Shown: piece by piece, positions 33,182-41,439 of the stretch | Layout: each line of letters begins with the position of its first letter | How positions within the stretch are numbered: position 1 is the stretch's first letter | Assembly: GCA_040218145.1 (NCBI GenBank) | Contig: JAVJQK010000063.1 | Coordinates: 1-64,000, forward strand | Direction of reading: 5' to 3' | Length of the DNA: 64,000 nt | From: Sandaracinaceae bacterium | GTDB taxonomy: Bacteria; Myxococcota_A; Polyangia; Polyangiales; Sandaracinaceae | Program-made: the position numbers and the translations under genes | Notes under the pieces: model-generated | The model's database searches: none | Told to the model about the DNA's origin: nothing | Seen by the model: the letters and a program-made list of their open reading frames with translations, nothing else

Positions 33182-34306
33182 GTGCCGTTGCGACAGCCTC
33201 ACTCCACATCCACGGCCCTCACGGGCAGCGCCTCGTTCGCGCCACCGCACGTGGTGACCAACGAGCAGCTCTGCACGGCCTACAACACGTGGGCCCGTAG
33301 CGAGAACGCCCGCCGCCAGGGCACCGACGAGCCCGCGCTCGACGAGTCCACGCCCGAGTTCATCGAGCGCGCGTCGGGCATCCTGCGCCGCCACTACTGG
33401 GACGCCGAGGGAATCCTCGACCCCAACCGGCTCTGCCCGCGCATCCCGGACCGCGCCGACGACGTGCTGTCGGTCCAGGGCGAGATGGCGGTCCGCGCCG
33501 CGCGCGGCGCGCTCGAGTCCGCGGGGCGCGAGGCGGAGGAGATCGACCTCGTCATCGTGGGCTCGTCCGCGCTGCAGCGGCCCTACCCCGCGCTCGCCAT
33601 CGAGGTGCAGGCGGAGATCGGCGCCCGCGGCCACGCGTTCGACGTGTCGGTCGGCTGCAGCAGCGGCACCTACGGCATCCAGCTCGCGGTCGACGCGATC
33701 CGCGGCGGCACCGCGCAGCGCGCGCTCGTGTGCACGCCCGAGCTGCCGAGCGCGTACTGCAACTTCCGCGATCGCGACAGCCACTTCATCCTGGGCGACG
33801 CGGCGGCCGCCGTCGTGATCGAGCCCCTCGAGGGCGCGACGAAGGGCTTCGAGATCCTCGCCACCCGCGCGGCGTCGCAGATGAGCAGCGCGGTGCGCAA
33901 CAACGGCGGCTTCCTGAACCGCGGCGACGAGGACCGCCGGGACGACGCGGACAAGCTCTTCTACCAGCAAGGTCGCCGGGTCTTTCGCGACATCGTGCAC
34001 CTCGTGCCCACGCTGGTCCGCGCGCAGCTCGACGCGCTCGGCCTCGCGCCCGAAGAGGTCTCTCGCTACTGGCTGCACCAGGCCAACGCCCGCATGAACA
34101 GCGCGGTGCTCGAGCGCATCCTCGGCCGCTCCCCCGAGAACGGCGAGGCTCCGTCGGTGCTCTCGGAGTACGCCAACACGGCGGCCGCGGGCTGCCTGGT
34201 CGCGCTCGACGCGTACCGCGACGACCTGAAGTCGGGAGACGTCGGCGTGCTCTGCGCGTTCGGCGCCGGCTACACGGTCGGCTCCCAGGTCCTGCGCAAG
34301 CTCTGA
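33182..34306 (+). CDS. Beta-ketoacyl-ACP synthase III (FabH-like)
   Basis: The product is about 374 aa from GTG 33182; TTG 33119 would give 395 aa with an Arg/Pro-rich extension unlike the family. The thiolase fold has the complete KAS III triad: Cys159 in SVGCSSGTYG, His299 in WLHQANARM and Asn332 in YANTAAAG. A family end, GAGYTVGSQVL, is present. It condenses an acyl-CoA starter with malonyl-ACP. The sequence EFIERASGILRRHYWDAEG after the N-terminus is longer than in E. coli FabH, so a specialised KAS III for branched or modified fatty acids is as likely as the housekeeping one. No other fatty-acid genes are adjacent. Confidence 0.88.
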   Translation: MPLRQPHSTSTALTGSASFAPPHVVTNEQLCTAYNTWARSENARRQGTDEPALDESTPEFIERASGILRRHYWDAEGILDPNRLCPRIPDRADDVLSVQGEMAVRAARGALESAGREAEEIDLVIVGSSALQRPYPALAIEVQAEIGARGHAFDVSVGCSSGTYGIQLAVDAIRGGTAQRALVCTPELPSAYCNFRDRDSHFILGDAAAAVVIEPLEGATKGFEILATRAASQMSSAVRNNGGFLNRGDEDRRDDADKLFYQQGRRVFRDIVHLVPTLVRAQLDALGLAPEEVSRYWLHQANARMNSAVLERILGRSPENGEAPSVLSEYANTAAAGCLVALDAYRDDLKSGDVGVLCAFGAGYTVGSQVLRKL

Positions 34307-34365
34307 GCGCGGCGTCCTGCGGCGCGAGGCTCGGATCGCGCCGAAGATCTGTCATGATCGGGGCG

Positions 34366-35823
34366 ATGCGCTTCCTTCTGCTGACTTGCCTCGCGCTGGC
34401 TGCCGTCGGGTGCGAGGAAGACCCGCCCGCCCCGCCGCCACCTCCGCCGCCGGACACGGGGCCGCCGCCGGACACCGGCCCCCCGCCCGACACCGGGCCC
34501 CCGCGCGACGCGGGCCCGCGACGCCCGACCGTCGACGGCGAGGTGAGCGACCGCGAGTGGCGTGGCGCGTCGGAGGCCGAGAGCGATCAGCGCACCGACC
34601 GCACCGGCTCCGAGCTCCGTCGGCTGCGCGCGACGATCCACGAGGATCAGCTCTGGTTCGCGATCGAGGGCAGCCTCGCGGACGGCGATCGGCTCGTGCT
34701 CTTCGTCGACCGCGCGCTCGGCGAGGCGGACGGCGTCGGCGATCTCTCGACCCTGGACGACACCGACGGCGGCGTGGACGCGGCCCTGTCGCGCGAGCCC
34801 ATCATCACCCCCACCGAGTTCTCGGCCGACTTCGGCTGGGCGACCACGCTGATGAACCACACCGCGACCGGCCTCGACGACGCGCAGGGCTGGCGGAACC
34901 TCGGCGAGGATCCGGGCATGTTCGTGTGGGTGGACGGAGAGCGAGCCCCCTCGGTGTGCAGCGACGTGGCCTGCGAGGGCACGATCTCGCTCGAGGCGCT
35001 CGGCGGAGAGGCGCCGAGACGGATCGGGCTCTTCGCACGCATCCTCCGCGCCGACGCGGGGCTCGTGAACCAGACGCTCCCGATGGACGATCCGGACGAG
35101 CCCGCCCTGGTCACCCAGGTGCTCACGGTGATGGACGGGATGTTCCCGATGGACGGCGGCGTGCCGATGGACGCGGGCATGGACGCGGGTCCGCGCGGCC
35201 TCGTGATCGACGGCGTGCTGTCACCCGGAGAGTGGGACGCCGCGAGCCGCTACGTCGACACGGGCCCCGCCTCCTTCGGCGCGTTCGGCGGCAACGACCT
35301 TCTCACCCTCCACGCCCTGCGCGCGGATGGTCGGCTCTACGCCGCCATCGAGGGAGACCTCAGCGCGGGCAACGCGTTCGTGATGTACGTCGATCGAGAG
35401 GTCGGCGGCGCGGACGGGGCGGCGAGCCCGACGCCCTTCGCCGACTTCTCCGGCGCGCTCGACCGGGCGCTCTCGAAGACCTTCTTCACGCCGGCCGAGC
35501 TCCGCGTCGACTACGCGTGGGGCACGCTCGACACGCTGCGCGCGGCCACCGCGGGCGACGACCGGATGGGCTGGCGAGACGTGGGCTCGAACCCCGCCGT
35601 CTTCTCGGCCGTCGACGGAACGAGCGCCCCGACCACATGCAGCGCCACGGTATGCGAGACGTCGATCTCGCTCTCCCGGCTCGGCGTGCCGGCCGGGGCG
35701 AACATCGGGATCTTCGTGCGCCTGGTGTCGGCGACGTCGGACGGCGTGTCCAACCAGACATTGCCGACCGACGACCCGTCCGCGCCCGAGCTCATCAGCG
35801 TCTGGGCGTCGCTCCCTCCCTGA
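34366..35823 (+). CDS. Lipoprotein with duplicated beta domain
   Basis: The 485-aa product starts at ATG 34366; ATG 34354 is an alternative. The signal ends at Cys16 (LLLTCLALAAVGC), followed by a Pro-rich linker with repeated PPPDTG units. Two homologous halves (about 50-255 and 285-485) each contain an IDG/VDGEVS or IDGVLSPGEW start, an AxIEGxLxxGxxxVxxVDR core, a TxFxxDxxWxT segment and an NQTLPxDDPxxPxL end. It resembles cell-surface proteins with a carbohydrate-binding-type beta-sandwich, but I cannot name the family. MDGG/MDAG runs form the interdomain linker. The following gene starts 9 bp later. Confidence 0.8.
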   Translation: MRFLLLTCLALAAVGCEEDPPAPPPPPPPDTGPPPDTGPPPDTGPPRDAGPRRPTVDGEVSDREWRGASEAESDQRTDRTGSELRRLRATIHEDQLWFAIEGSLADGDRLVLFVDRALGEADGVGDLSTLDDTDGGVDAALSREPIITPTEFSADFGWATTLMNHTATGLDDAQGWRNLGEDPGMFVWVDGERAPSVCSDVACEGTISLEALGGEAPRRIGLFARILRADAGLVNQTLPMDDPDEPALVTQVLTVMDGMFPMDGGVPMDAGMDAGPRGLVIDGVLSPGEWDAASRYVDTGPASFGAFGGNDLLTLHALRADGRLYAAIEGDLSAGNAFVMYVDREVGGADGAASPTPFADFSGALDRALSKTFFTPAELRVDYAWGTLDTLRAATAGDDRMGWRDVGSNPAVFSAVDGTSAPTTCSATVCETSISLSRLGVPAGANIGIFVRLVSATSDGVSNQTLPTDDPSAPELISVWASLPP

Positions 35824-35832
35824 TTGGCGCGC

Positions 35833-37155
35833 ATGCGCTCGTTGCTCATCGGCCTCTTCGCGTGCGCCGCCTCCTGGGTCGGCGCGTCGAGCGCGTGCGC
35901 GCAGCTCGACGTGTCGCTGTCCGACCCCGGCGCGCTGACGGTGGGGGATCGCGCGGAGATCGTGGCGCGGGTCTCGGGCGCGGGCGCGCACCCGGTGATG
36001 CTGACGCCCAGCGCCGAGGGGACCGCGCTCGAGGTGGTCCGGGGCCGGCTCCTCCGCGCCGACGCGCGCGACCCGGACGCGTCGGAGCTGGAGCTGCGCA
36101 TCCCGATCGTGGCCCGCAGCGCGGGCACCTCGGTCTTGCGCGTGAGGGTCGCGGGCTACGCGTGCGAGGCGCGCTGCCGGCTCGTCGAGGCCACGACCTC
36201 GCTCGTCGTCCGCGTGCGCCCCGCCGCCGCAGGCCCGGAGAAGGGACGCGCGAAGCAGGCCCGCTCTTCCTCGCTCGGCTGGGTGCGGCTGCCCGGCGCG
36301 GAGAGCTGCCTCGGCGCCGCCGCCCTCGCGCGCGCCGTGGAGGCGCGACTCCAGCGCTCCGTCTTCGTGTCCGCGGCGGAGGCGGGGCTCAGCGTCGAGG
36401 GGCGCGCGGAGCGCACGGAAGGCGGATGGCGCGCGGTGCTCCTCGTGGAGGGTCACGACGGCGAGAGCCTCGGCGAGCGCACCCTCGAGAGCGCGGCGGA
36501 GTCCTGCGACGAGCTCGGCGAGATGGTCGTGACCGTGGTCGCGCTCACCATCGATCCGCTCACGGCGCCCGAGGAGGAGACCCCGCGAGAGGTGGTGCGG
36601 ACGGTCGAAGTGCCAGTCGAGGTGCCGGTCGAAGTGCCAGTCGAGGGCCCGCGCTGGCGGGTCGAGATCGACGCCAGCGGCGTCGGCGCCCTCGGCCTGA
36701 CCCCGGAGCCGACGATCGGCGGCCTCACCGCCGTCGTGCTCGAGCCCCCGGGCTTCGTGCCGCTCGTGCTCGAGGGCGCCCTGCTCCCGTTCTCGCGCGC
36801 CGCCGCGGGCGGGCGCCACGCCGACTTCCTGCACGCGCACGCGGGGCTGCAGATCTGTCCGCTGTCGCTGCGCGACGCGGGCCTCGCGCTGCACGGCTGC
36901 CTGGGCGCGGACGCGGGCGCCGTCTTCGTGCTCGGCGGGGACGCGAACGTGACCGAGCGGGAGCGGATCACCGGCTTCGGCCACGCGGCGCTGCGCGGTC
37001 ACTGGGACGTGATCGGCCCGCTCACGGTGCGGCTCGGCCTGCACTTGATGGTCCCCTTCCGCCACGACGCCTTCGTCGCGGACGGCGCGGAGTTCTACCG
37101 TCCCGAGCCAGTGGCCGGTTTCTTCGATCTCGGCGTCGGGCTGCACTTCGAATGA
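35833..37155 (+). CDS. Secreted/outer-membrane protein, unknown
   Basis: The 440-aa protein begins at ATG 35833 with a signal peptide (SLLIGLFACAASWVGASSACA). An Ig-like beta domain (about 25-130) with a pair of Cys (ACEARC) follows. A region of about 150-245 looks like a small periplasmic alpha/beta domain (LGAAALARAVEARLQRSVFV). A short VPVE repeat (about 255-270) is a linker, and the C-terminal 160 residues resemble an outer-membrane beta-barrel with alternating hydrophobic strands and a terminal aromatic (GVGLHFE). I do not recognise the family. It forms a likely operon with the duplicated-domain lipoprotein upstream. Confidence 0.7.
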   Translation: MRSLLIGLFACAASWVGASSACAQLDVSLSDPGALTVGDRAEIVARVSGAGAHPVMLTPSAEGTALEVVRGRLLRADARDPDASELELRIPIVARSAGTSVLRVRVAGYACEARCRLVEATTSLVVRVRPAAAGPEKGRAKQARSSSLGWVRLPGAESCLGAAALARAVEARLQRSVFVSAAEAGLSVEGRAERTEGGWRAVLLVEGHDGESLGERTLESAAESCDELGEMVVTVVALTIDPLTAPEEETPREVVRTVEVPVEVPVEVPVEGPRWRVEIDASGVGALGLTPEPTIGGLTAVVLEPPGFVPLVLEGALLPFSRAAAGGRHADFLHAHAGLQICPLSLRDAGLALHGCLGADAGAVFVLGGDANVTERERITGFGHAALRGHWDVIGPLTVRLGLHLMVPFRHDAFVADGAEFYRPEPVAGFFDLGVGLHFE

Positions 37156-37188
37156 GAATCTCGGGCGCCCGCGTCCACACACCCACCG

Positions 37189-37719
37189 ATGCCGACCGCG
37201 CAGACCACCGAGGGCGCCGACTTCGCGGAGATCTTCCGCGCGCACGCCCCGCGCGTCTGGCGTGCGCTCCGGCGCCTCGGGGTGCGAGAGGCGGACGTGG
37301 AGGACCTCTGCCAGGAGGTCTTCGTGGTGGTGCACCGCAAGCTCCCGGCTTTCGAGGGCCGCTCCGCGCTGAGCACCTGGATCTACGGGATCTGCGTGCG
37401 CGTCGCGTCCGATCACCGCAAGCGCGCCCACGTCCGCCGCGAGCGGCCCACGGACGAGATCCCCGACGACCGCCAGAGCGCGCCCCAGCTGAAGGAGCTG
37501 GAGAGGGAGCAGATGCGCCGCCTCCTCGACCGCGCGCTCGACACGCTCGACGACGACAAGCGCGCGGTGTTCGTGCTCTACGAGATCGAGCAGCTCGAGA
37601 TGCCCGAGGTCGCCGACGCGCTCTCGTGTCCTCTGCAGACCGCGTACTCGCGGCTCTACGCCGCGCGCAAGATCGTCAAGCGAGCGGTCCTCGCCGCCAC
37701 CGAAGGAGGCGCCCGATGA
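37189..37719 (+). CDS. ECF-type RNA polymerase sigma factor
   Basis: The 176-aa protein has sigma region 2 (about 12-82, with VEDLCQEVFVVVHRKLPAFEG and LSTWIYGICVRVASDHRKR) and region 4 (about 120-165, LDDDKRAVFVLYEIEQLEM then the helix-turn-helix LQTAYSRLYAAR). It directs RNA polymerase to an extracytoplasmic-stress regulon that is not identified here. The next gene overlaps it by 4 bp (ATGA) and encodes a single-span membrane protein, the usual arrangement for a sigma/anti-sigma pair. Confidence 0.93.
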   Translation: MPTAQTTEGADFAEIFRAHAPRVWRALRRLGVREADVEDLCQEVFVVVHRKLPAFEGRSALSTWIYGICVRVASDHRKRAHVRRERPTDEIPDDRQSAPQLKELEREQMRRLLDRALDTLDDDKRAVFVLYEIEQLEMPEVADALSCPLQTAYSRLYAARKIVKRAVLAATEGGAR

Positions 37720-38546
37720 GCGACCCGCGCTGGCTCTCCGATCCCGAGACCCCCGAGGCCCTGCGCGCCGCGCTCGAGGCCGGCCGCGCGGAGCTGCCGA
37801 GCGACGCGGAGCTGGCCCGCGTGGCCGCGAAGCTCGGACCGCTGTTGCCCGGCGGCGGTGGTGCGGGCGGTGGGGGTGGCGCGGCCGGTGGGGGCGCGGT
37901 GAGCGGAGGGATGGCGGCAAAGGCCATCGGTGTCTTGCTCGCGGTCGGCGCGGTGATCGGGGGAGGGGTGTGGATCACGCGCACGTCCGAGCCGGAGGGC
38001 GTGGCGGGCCCGGTGGTGGCCACGGACCCGGTGCTCGTACCCATGCCGGCGACGGAACCCGACCCCGAATCCGATCCCGAACCCGATCCCGATCCCGATC
38101 CCGCATCCGCTTCCGAGTCCGCACCCGCGTCCGAGTCCGCACCCGCTTCCGCTTCCGCTTCCGCTTCCGCATCCGAGTCCGAGTCCGCACCCGCGTCCGA
38201 GTCCGAGTCCGCTTCCGCTTCCGAGTCCGGCGGCGCTGGGGCCGGTTCCGCGTCCGGGGCGCAGAGGACCGACGGCTTCGAGCGGGATCCTGGCGCCGAG
38301 CTCGCGCTCATCCGGCGCGGGCAGGCGGCGCTCGGAGGGGCGCCGGGGGCGGCGCTGGAGGTCACGGCCGAGCACGCGCGGCGCTTCGGGCCCGACGCGG
38401 CGTTCGCACAGGAGCGAGAGGTGCTCGCCATCGACGCGCTCACGCGGCTGGGTCGGAGCGAGGAGGCGAGGCGACGGGCGCAAAGGTTCCGCGCGCGCTG
38501 GCCGCGCTCCGCGCATCGGCGGCGCGTCGATGTGCTGGTGCCCTGA
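37716..38546 (+). CDS. Single-pass membrane protein, putative anti-sigma partner
   Basis: The 276-aa product overlaps the ECF sigma stop by 4 bp. A short cytoplasmic N-terminus (about 1-45) lies before a Gly-rich stretch and one membrane helix (about 69-90, AKAIGVLLAVGAVIGGGVWI). A long low-complexity periplasmic linker (about 108-180) of EPDP and SASE units follows. A C-terminal helical domain (about 195-270) has TPR-like ELALIRRGQAALGG and ALEVTAEHARRFG. No classical HxxxCxxC zinc anti-sigma motif is visible, so the anti-sigma role is inferred from coupling and topology only. The linker DNA is a simple repeat related to the tract at 61-62 kb. Confidence 0.72.
   Translation: MSDPRWLSDPETPEALRAALEAGRAELPSDAELARVAAKLGPLLPGGGGAGGGGGAAGGGAVSGGMAAKAIGVLLAVGAVIGGGVWITRTSEPEGVAGPVVATDPVLVPMPATEPDPESDPEPDPDPDPASASESAPASESAPASASASASASESESAPASESESASASESGGAGAGSASGAQRTDGFERDPGAELALIRRGQAALGGAPGAALEVTAEHARRFGPDAAFAQEREVLAIDALTRLGRSEEARRRAQRFRARWPRSAHRRRVDVLVP
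38047..38235 (+). repeat. Low-complexity coding repeat (EPDP / SASE)
   Basis: A run of CCCGAT-type units passes into TCCGAG/TCCGCA/TCCGCT-type units, encoding an Asp-Pro run followed by a Ser/Ala/Glu/Pro run. It lies inside the putative anti-sigma gene. The same two unit types occur, in the reverse order, in the long tract at 61351-62301. Confidence 0.7.
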
Positions 38547-38617
38547 GCGCTCGGCGTCGCGTCGATGTGCGGGTGGACGAGCTGAGCGCGCGCTCTCGGC
38601 GTCGAGACCGAGCGGCG

Positions 38618-40207
38618 CTATCGCGCGGTGGCCGCTTCGTAGACCGAGGCGCGGGGCGTGCCGGCGGCGACGAGCGCGCGCGCCTCGGACAGCTCGGTGT
38701 CGATCCGCGCGGTGAACGCGCTCAGCGGCTGGGCGCCGGTGAGCACGTGCCCGTTGATGAAGAAGCTGGGCGTGCCGCGCGCGCCGAGCTCCGCCGCGAG
38801 CGCCTGGTCACGCGCGATCACGTCGCGATGCCGGTTGCCGTCGAGCGCGGCCTGCACTCGCCCGCGGCTCGCGCCGGTCTGCGCGGCGTGGCGGACGAGA
38901 TCCGCGTCCTCGAGGGCGCGCTGGTTCTCGAAGAGCGCGTCGTGCATCCGGAAGAACGCGGCGTCGCCGAGCTGGGCGTGCACCTCGATCGCCGCCTCCG
39001 CGGCGGCGTCCGCGCGCGAGTGGAACGGCAACGGGTTGTGCTTGAACACCACGCGCACGTCGTCACCGTAGCGCTCCCGGATCTGCTGGAGCGTCGGGAC
39101 CACGCGCGCGCAGAACGGGCACTGGAAGTCGCTGAAGACCACCAGCGTCACGAGCGCGTCGTCCGGGCCGAGCTGCGGCGAGTCGAGCACGGGCACCACG
39201 CGCACCACCTCGGGGTCGGGCCGGTTCGGGCGCGGGGCGGCGGCAGCGGCTGGCGTGGGCGCGGGGCTGACGCGGCCGTGCTCGATGATGCGGTCGTAGA
39301 CCTGGCTCGCGGGCACGCCCGCGTCTCGCACCGACTGGGCGTAGGTCAGCTCCTCTCGCACGATCTCGCGGAAGCGCTCGATGGGCTGGGCGCCGCTCAG
39401 GAGGCGGCCGTTGATGAAGAACGTCGGGGTCCCGCGCGCGCCGAGCTGCGCAGCGAGGGCCTGATCCGCCGCGATGGTCGCGTCGTGGGTGCCGCCCGCG
39501 AGCGCGCGGTCGTAGCTCGCGGTGTCGAGCCCGTTCTGGATCGCGAGGGCGCGCAGCGTCAGCGCGCTCAGGAGGGTCTGGTTCTCGAGCAGCGAGTCGT
39601 GCATGCGCCAGAACGACGCGTCGCCGCCCTGCGCGTAGGCCTCCTGCGCGAGCACCGCGGCGGGCTGCGCCTGCGCGTGCATCGGGAGCGGGTTGTGACG
39701 CCACGCGACCCGGACGGTGCCGGGGTACTCGGCCTGGAGCTGGGTGAGCACGCCCGACGCGCGCGCGCAGAACGGGCACTGGAACTCGCCGATCTCCACG
39801 ATGGTGACGAGCGCGGTGTCCGGGCCGCGGACCGGGGTCGTCGCGAGGACGGGCACGCGGAAGCGCTCGCCCGCGTGCGCATCGATGGGCATCGGCTGCG
39901 GGGGCGGCGCCCAGGCGCTCGGCGCAGTCGCCACGGGCGCCGCGTCGTCCTGATCGACCATGAACCAGACGCCGGCCATCACGCCGGCCATCAGGACGAG
40001 CAAGGCGAAGCCGCCGCAGCCGAGCCCGACGAGCAGCACGCCCAGCCCGGCGCCCTGCTTGGACGTGGCGGCGGGCGCGGGCGTCGGCCAGCCCGGGGGC
40101 GGCCCGGCCGGCGGCGAGCCCATGCTCGACGGCTGCGTGCCCGAGGAAGGGGCGGCCTGGGACTGCATCACCATGGTCTGCGGCATAGGCCGCTGGCTGT
40201 CGCTCAT
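38618..40207 (-). CDS. Membrane-anchored protein with two DsbA-like thioredoxin domains
   Basis: The 529-aa protein has a Pro/Gln-rich cytoplasmic start, one membrane helix (about 53-86), and two tandem DsbA-family domains. Each has a CPFC active site (Cys144/147 and Cys363/366) and a cis-Pro loop (GTPTFFINGR and GTPSFFINGH), with RHNPLPMH/KHNPLPFH and WRMHDSLLENQ/FRMHDALFENQ matching between copies. It should form or isomerise disulfides in periplasmic proteins. CPFC is closer to DsbG/ScsC-type sites than to the CPHC of DsbA. It is convergent with the anti-sigma-like gene, and DUF1415 is 10 bp away on the same strand upstream. Confidence 0.93.
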   Translation of the reverse strand: MSDSQRPMPQTMVMQSQAAPSSGTQPSSMGSPPAGPPPGWPTPAPAATSKQGAGLGVLLVGLGCGGFALLVLMAGVMAGVWFMVDQDDAAPVATAPSAWAPPPQPMPIDAHAGERFRVPVLATTPVRGPDTALVTIVEIGEFQCPFCARASGVLTQLQAEYPGTVRVAWRHNPLPMHAQAQPAAVLAQEAYAQGGDASFWRMHDSLLENQTLLSALTLRALAIQNGLDTASYDRALAGGTHDATIAADQALAAQLGARGTPTFFINGRLLSGAQPIERFREIVREELTYAQSVRDAGVPASQVYDRIIEHGRVSPAPTPAAAAAPRPNRPDPEVVRVVPVLDSPQLGPDDALVTLVVFSDFQCPFCARVVPTLQQIRERYGDDVRVVFKHNPLPFHSRADAAAEAAIEVHAQLGDAAFFRMHDALFENQRALEDADLVRHAAQTGASRGRVQAALDGNRHRDVIARDQALAAELGARGTPSFFINGHVLTGAQPLSAFTARIDTELSEARALVAAGTPRASVYEAATAR

Positions 40208-40217
40208 CTCGCTCTCC

Positions 40218-40760
40218 CTACGCCGGCCCGCCGCGGAGCTTCCTCAGCGCCTCGCGCGACATCCCGCGCAGCAGCACCACGTTCCGCTGCCAGATCGCGT
40301 CCGGGTCCGGGTGCGCCAACACCGCCTCGGTCACGCTCTCTTCCCGCAGCAGGTGCAGGGTCGGGTACGGCGAGCGGTTCGTGAAGTGCGCCGGGTCGTC
40401 TTCGGGCTCGCCTCGGAAGCGGTACGCCGGATGGAAGCTCGCCACCTGCAGCACGCCCTCGAGCCCCCGGGCCGCGAGCAGCGCGTCGGCGACGCCGAGG
40501 AATTCGTTGAAGTCGCCGAAGTCGGCCATGCAGCCCGTGCACACCAGCAGCGAGGTCTCGCGCTCGCTCCGGGGGGCGTCCATCAGCGCGGCGATCTCCG
40601 CGTCCAGCGCCGCCGCGACGCCGTCCTCGTCCGGCGCGTCGGTGAGCGCGAGGTGCACGCGCTCGCGCTCCCACGGGACGCGCGCGAAGGGGCAGAGCGA
40701 GAGGCCGAGCACCGCCTCCTCGATCCAGCGCGCGGTCTCCTCGAGCGGCCCGTCCGACAT
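40218..40760 (-). CDS. DUF1415 family protein
   Basis: The 180-aa protein has the DUF1415 pattern: TARWIEEAVLGLSLCPFAR near the start, LLVCTGCMADFGDFNEFLGVA in the middle, VASFHPAYRFRG and the NRSPYPTLHLLREESV stretch. The function of the family is unknown. Conserved Cys/His residues (LCPFA, FHPAY) suggest a metal or catalytic site. ATG 40760 has no strong ribosome site; longer frames begin with poorly coding sequence. It precedes the double-DsbA gene by 10 bp, so both are likely one operon. Confidence 0.88.
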   Translation of the reverse strand: MSDGPLEETARWIEEAVLGLSLCPFARVPWERERVHLALTDAPDEDGVAAALDAEIAALMDAPRSERETSLLVCTGCMADFGDFNEFLGVADALLAARGLEGVLQVASFHPAYRFRGEPEDDPAHFTNRSPYPTLHLLREESVTEAVLAHPDPDAIWQRNVVLLRGMSREALRKLRGGPA

Positions 40761-40842
40761 CCGGCGGACAGCATACGACCGGGCCGCGAGAAAAAAACCA
40801 GCCTGCATCAGAACGGCGCGCCCGCGCCTCCACACACGGGGC

Positions 40843-41439
40843 ATGACACGCACCGTCTGGATCGGGCTCACCCTCCTCTGCCTCTCCCTCTGCGCCACGC
40901 CGGCCCTCGCGCAGGAGCGCGACGAGCCGCACGCGTTCGAGCGAGAGTTCGCCATCGCCGTGTACGCGACCGGCCACACCGGCAGCTACCACGCGGGCGG
41001 CGTGGGCGGCCGGCTCCGCTGGGAGCCCTTCGACTTCCTCGGCGTCGAGGCCTACCTCGAGGCGACGATCGTCGACTGGCCGGGCGGCGGCTTCCGGCAC
41101 GACTACCCCAACGGGTTCAACGTCTACGTGCCCATCCGCTTCGACGACCTCCGGCTCCGCCCCTACCTCGGCTTCTGCGACATCCTGAGCTTCGTCGAGC
41201 CCGAGCAAGAGGGCGCCCCGCGCGCCGACGACGTCCTGTTCGGCGTGCACGGCGGGCTCGGGGCGGAGCTGGCCGTGCACCGGATGTGGAGCGTGTTCGC
41301 GGACGCGCAGGCGAACGTCTACATGGGCCACGACCGCACGGCCGAGGGCTGGACCGGCGGCGTGGAGGAGGAGCTGACCTTCTTCTGGAACGTGCAGCTG
41401 AACCTCGGCGTGCAGCTGCATTTCGGCGGGCCCCGGTGA
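40843..41439 (+). CDS. Small outer-membrane beta-barrel-like protein
   Basis: The 198-aa protein starts at ATG 40843 with a clear signal peptide (WIGLTLLCLSLCATPALA, cut before QERDE). The mature part is alternating polar/hydrophobic strands with turns: FAIAVYATGHTG, GGRLRWEPFDFLGVEAYLEA, VYVPIRFDDLRLRPYLG, GAELAVHRMWSVFADAQA, and a final aromatic strand LNLGVQLHFGG. This fits an 8-strand barrel of the OmpA/OmpX or porin-like kind. The stop overlaps the GTG start of the pentaheme cytochrome gene, so the two are made together. Confidence 0.7.
   Translation: MTRTVWIGLTLLCLSLCATPALAQERDEPHAFEREFAIAVYATGHTGSYHAGGVGGRLRWEPFDFLGVEAYLEATIVDWPGGGFRHDYPNGFNVYVPIRFDDLRLRPYLGFCDILSFVEPEQEGAPRADDVLFGVHGGLGAELAVHRMWSVFADAQANVYMGHDRTAEGWTGGVEEELTFFWNVQLNLGVQLHFGGPR

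Noticed and set aside
34386-37715. Long plus-strand frame before the anti-sigma-like gene
   Set aside because: It is a shadow of the duplicated lipoprotein and the following gene; only the part from ATG 37716 is real.
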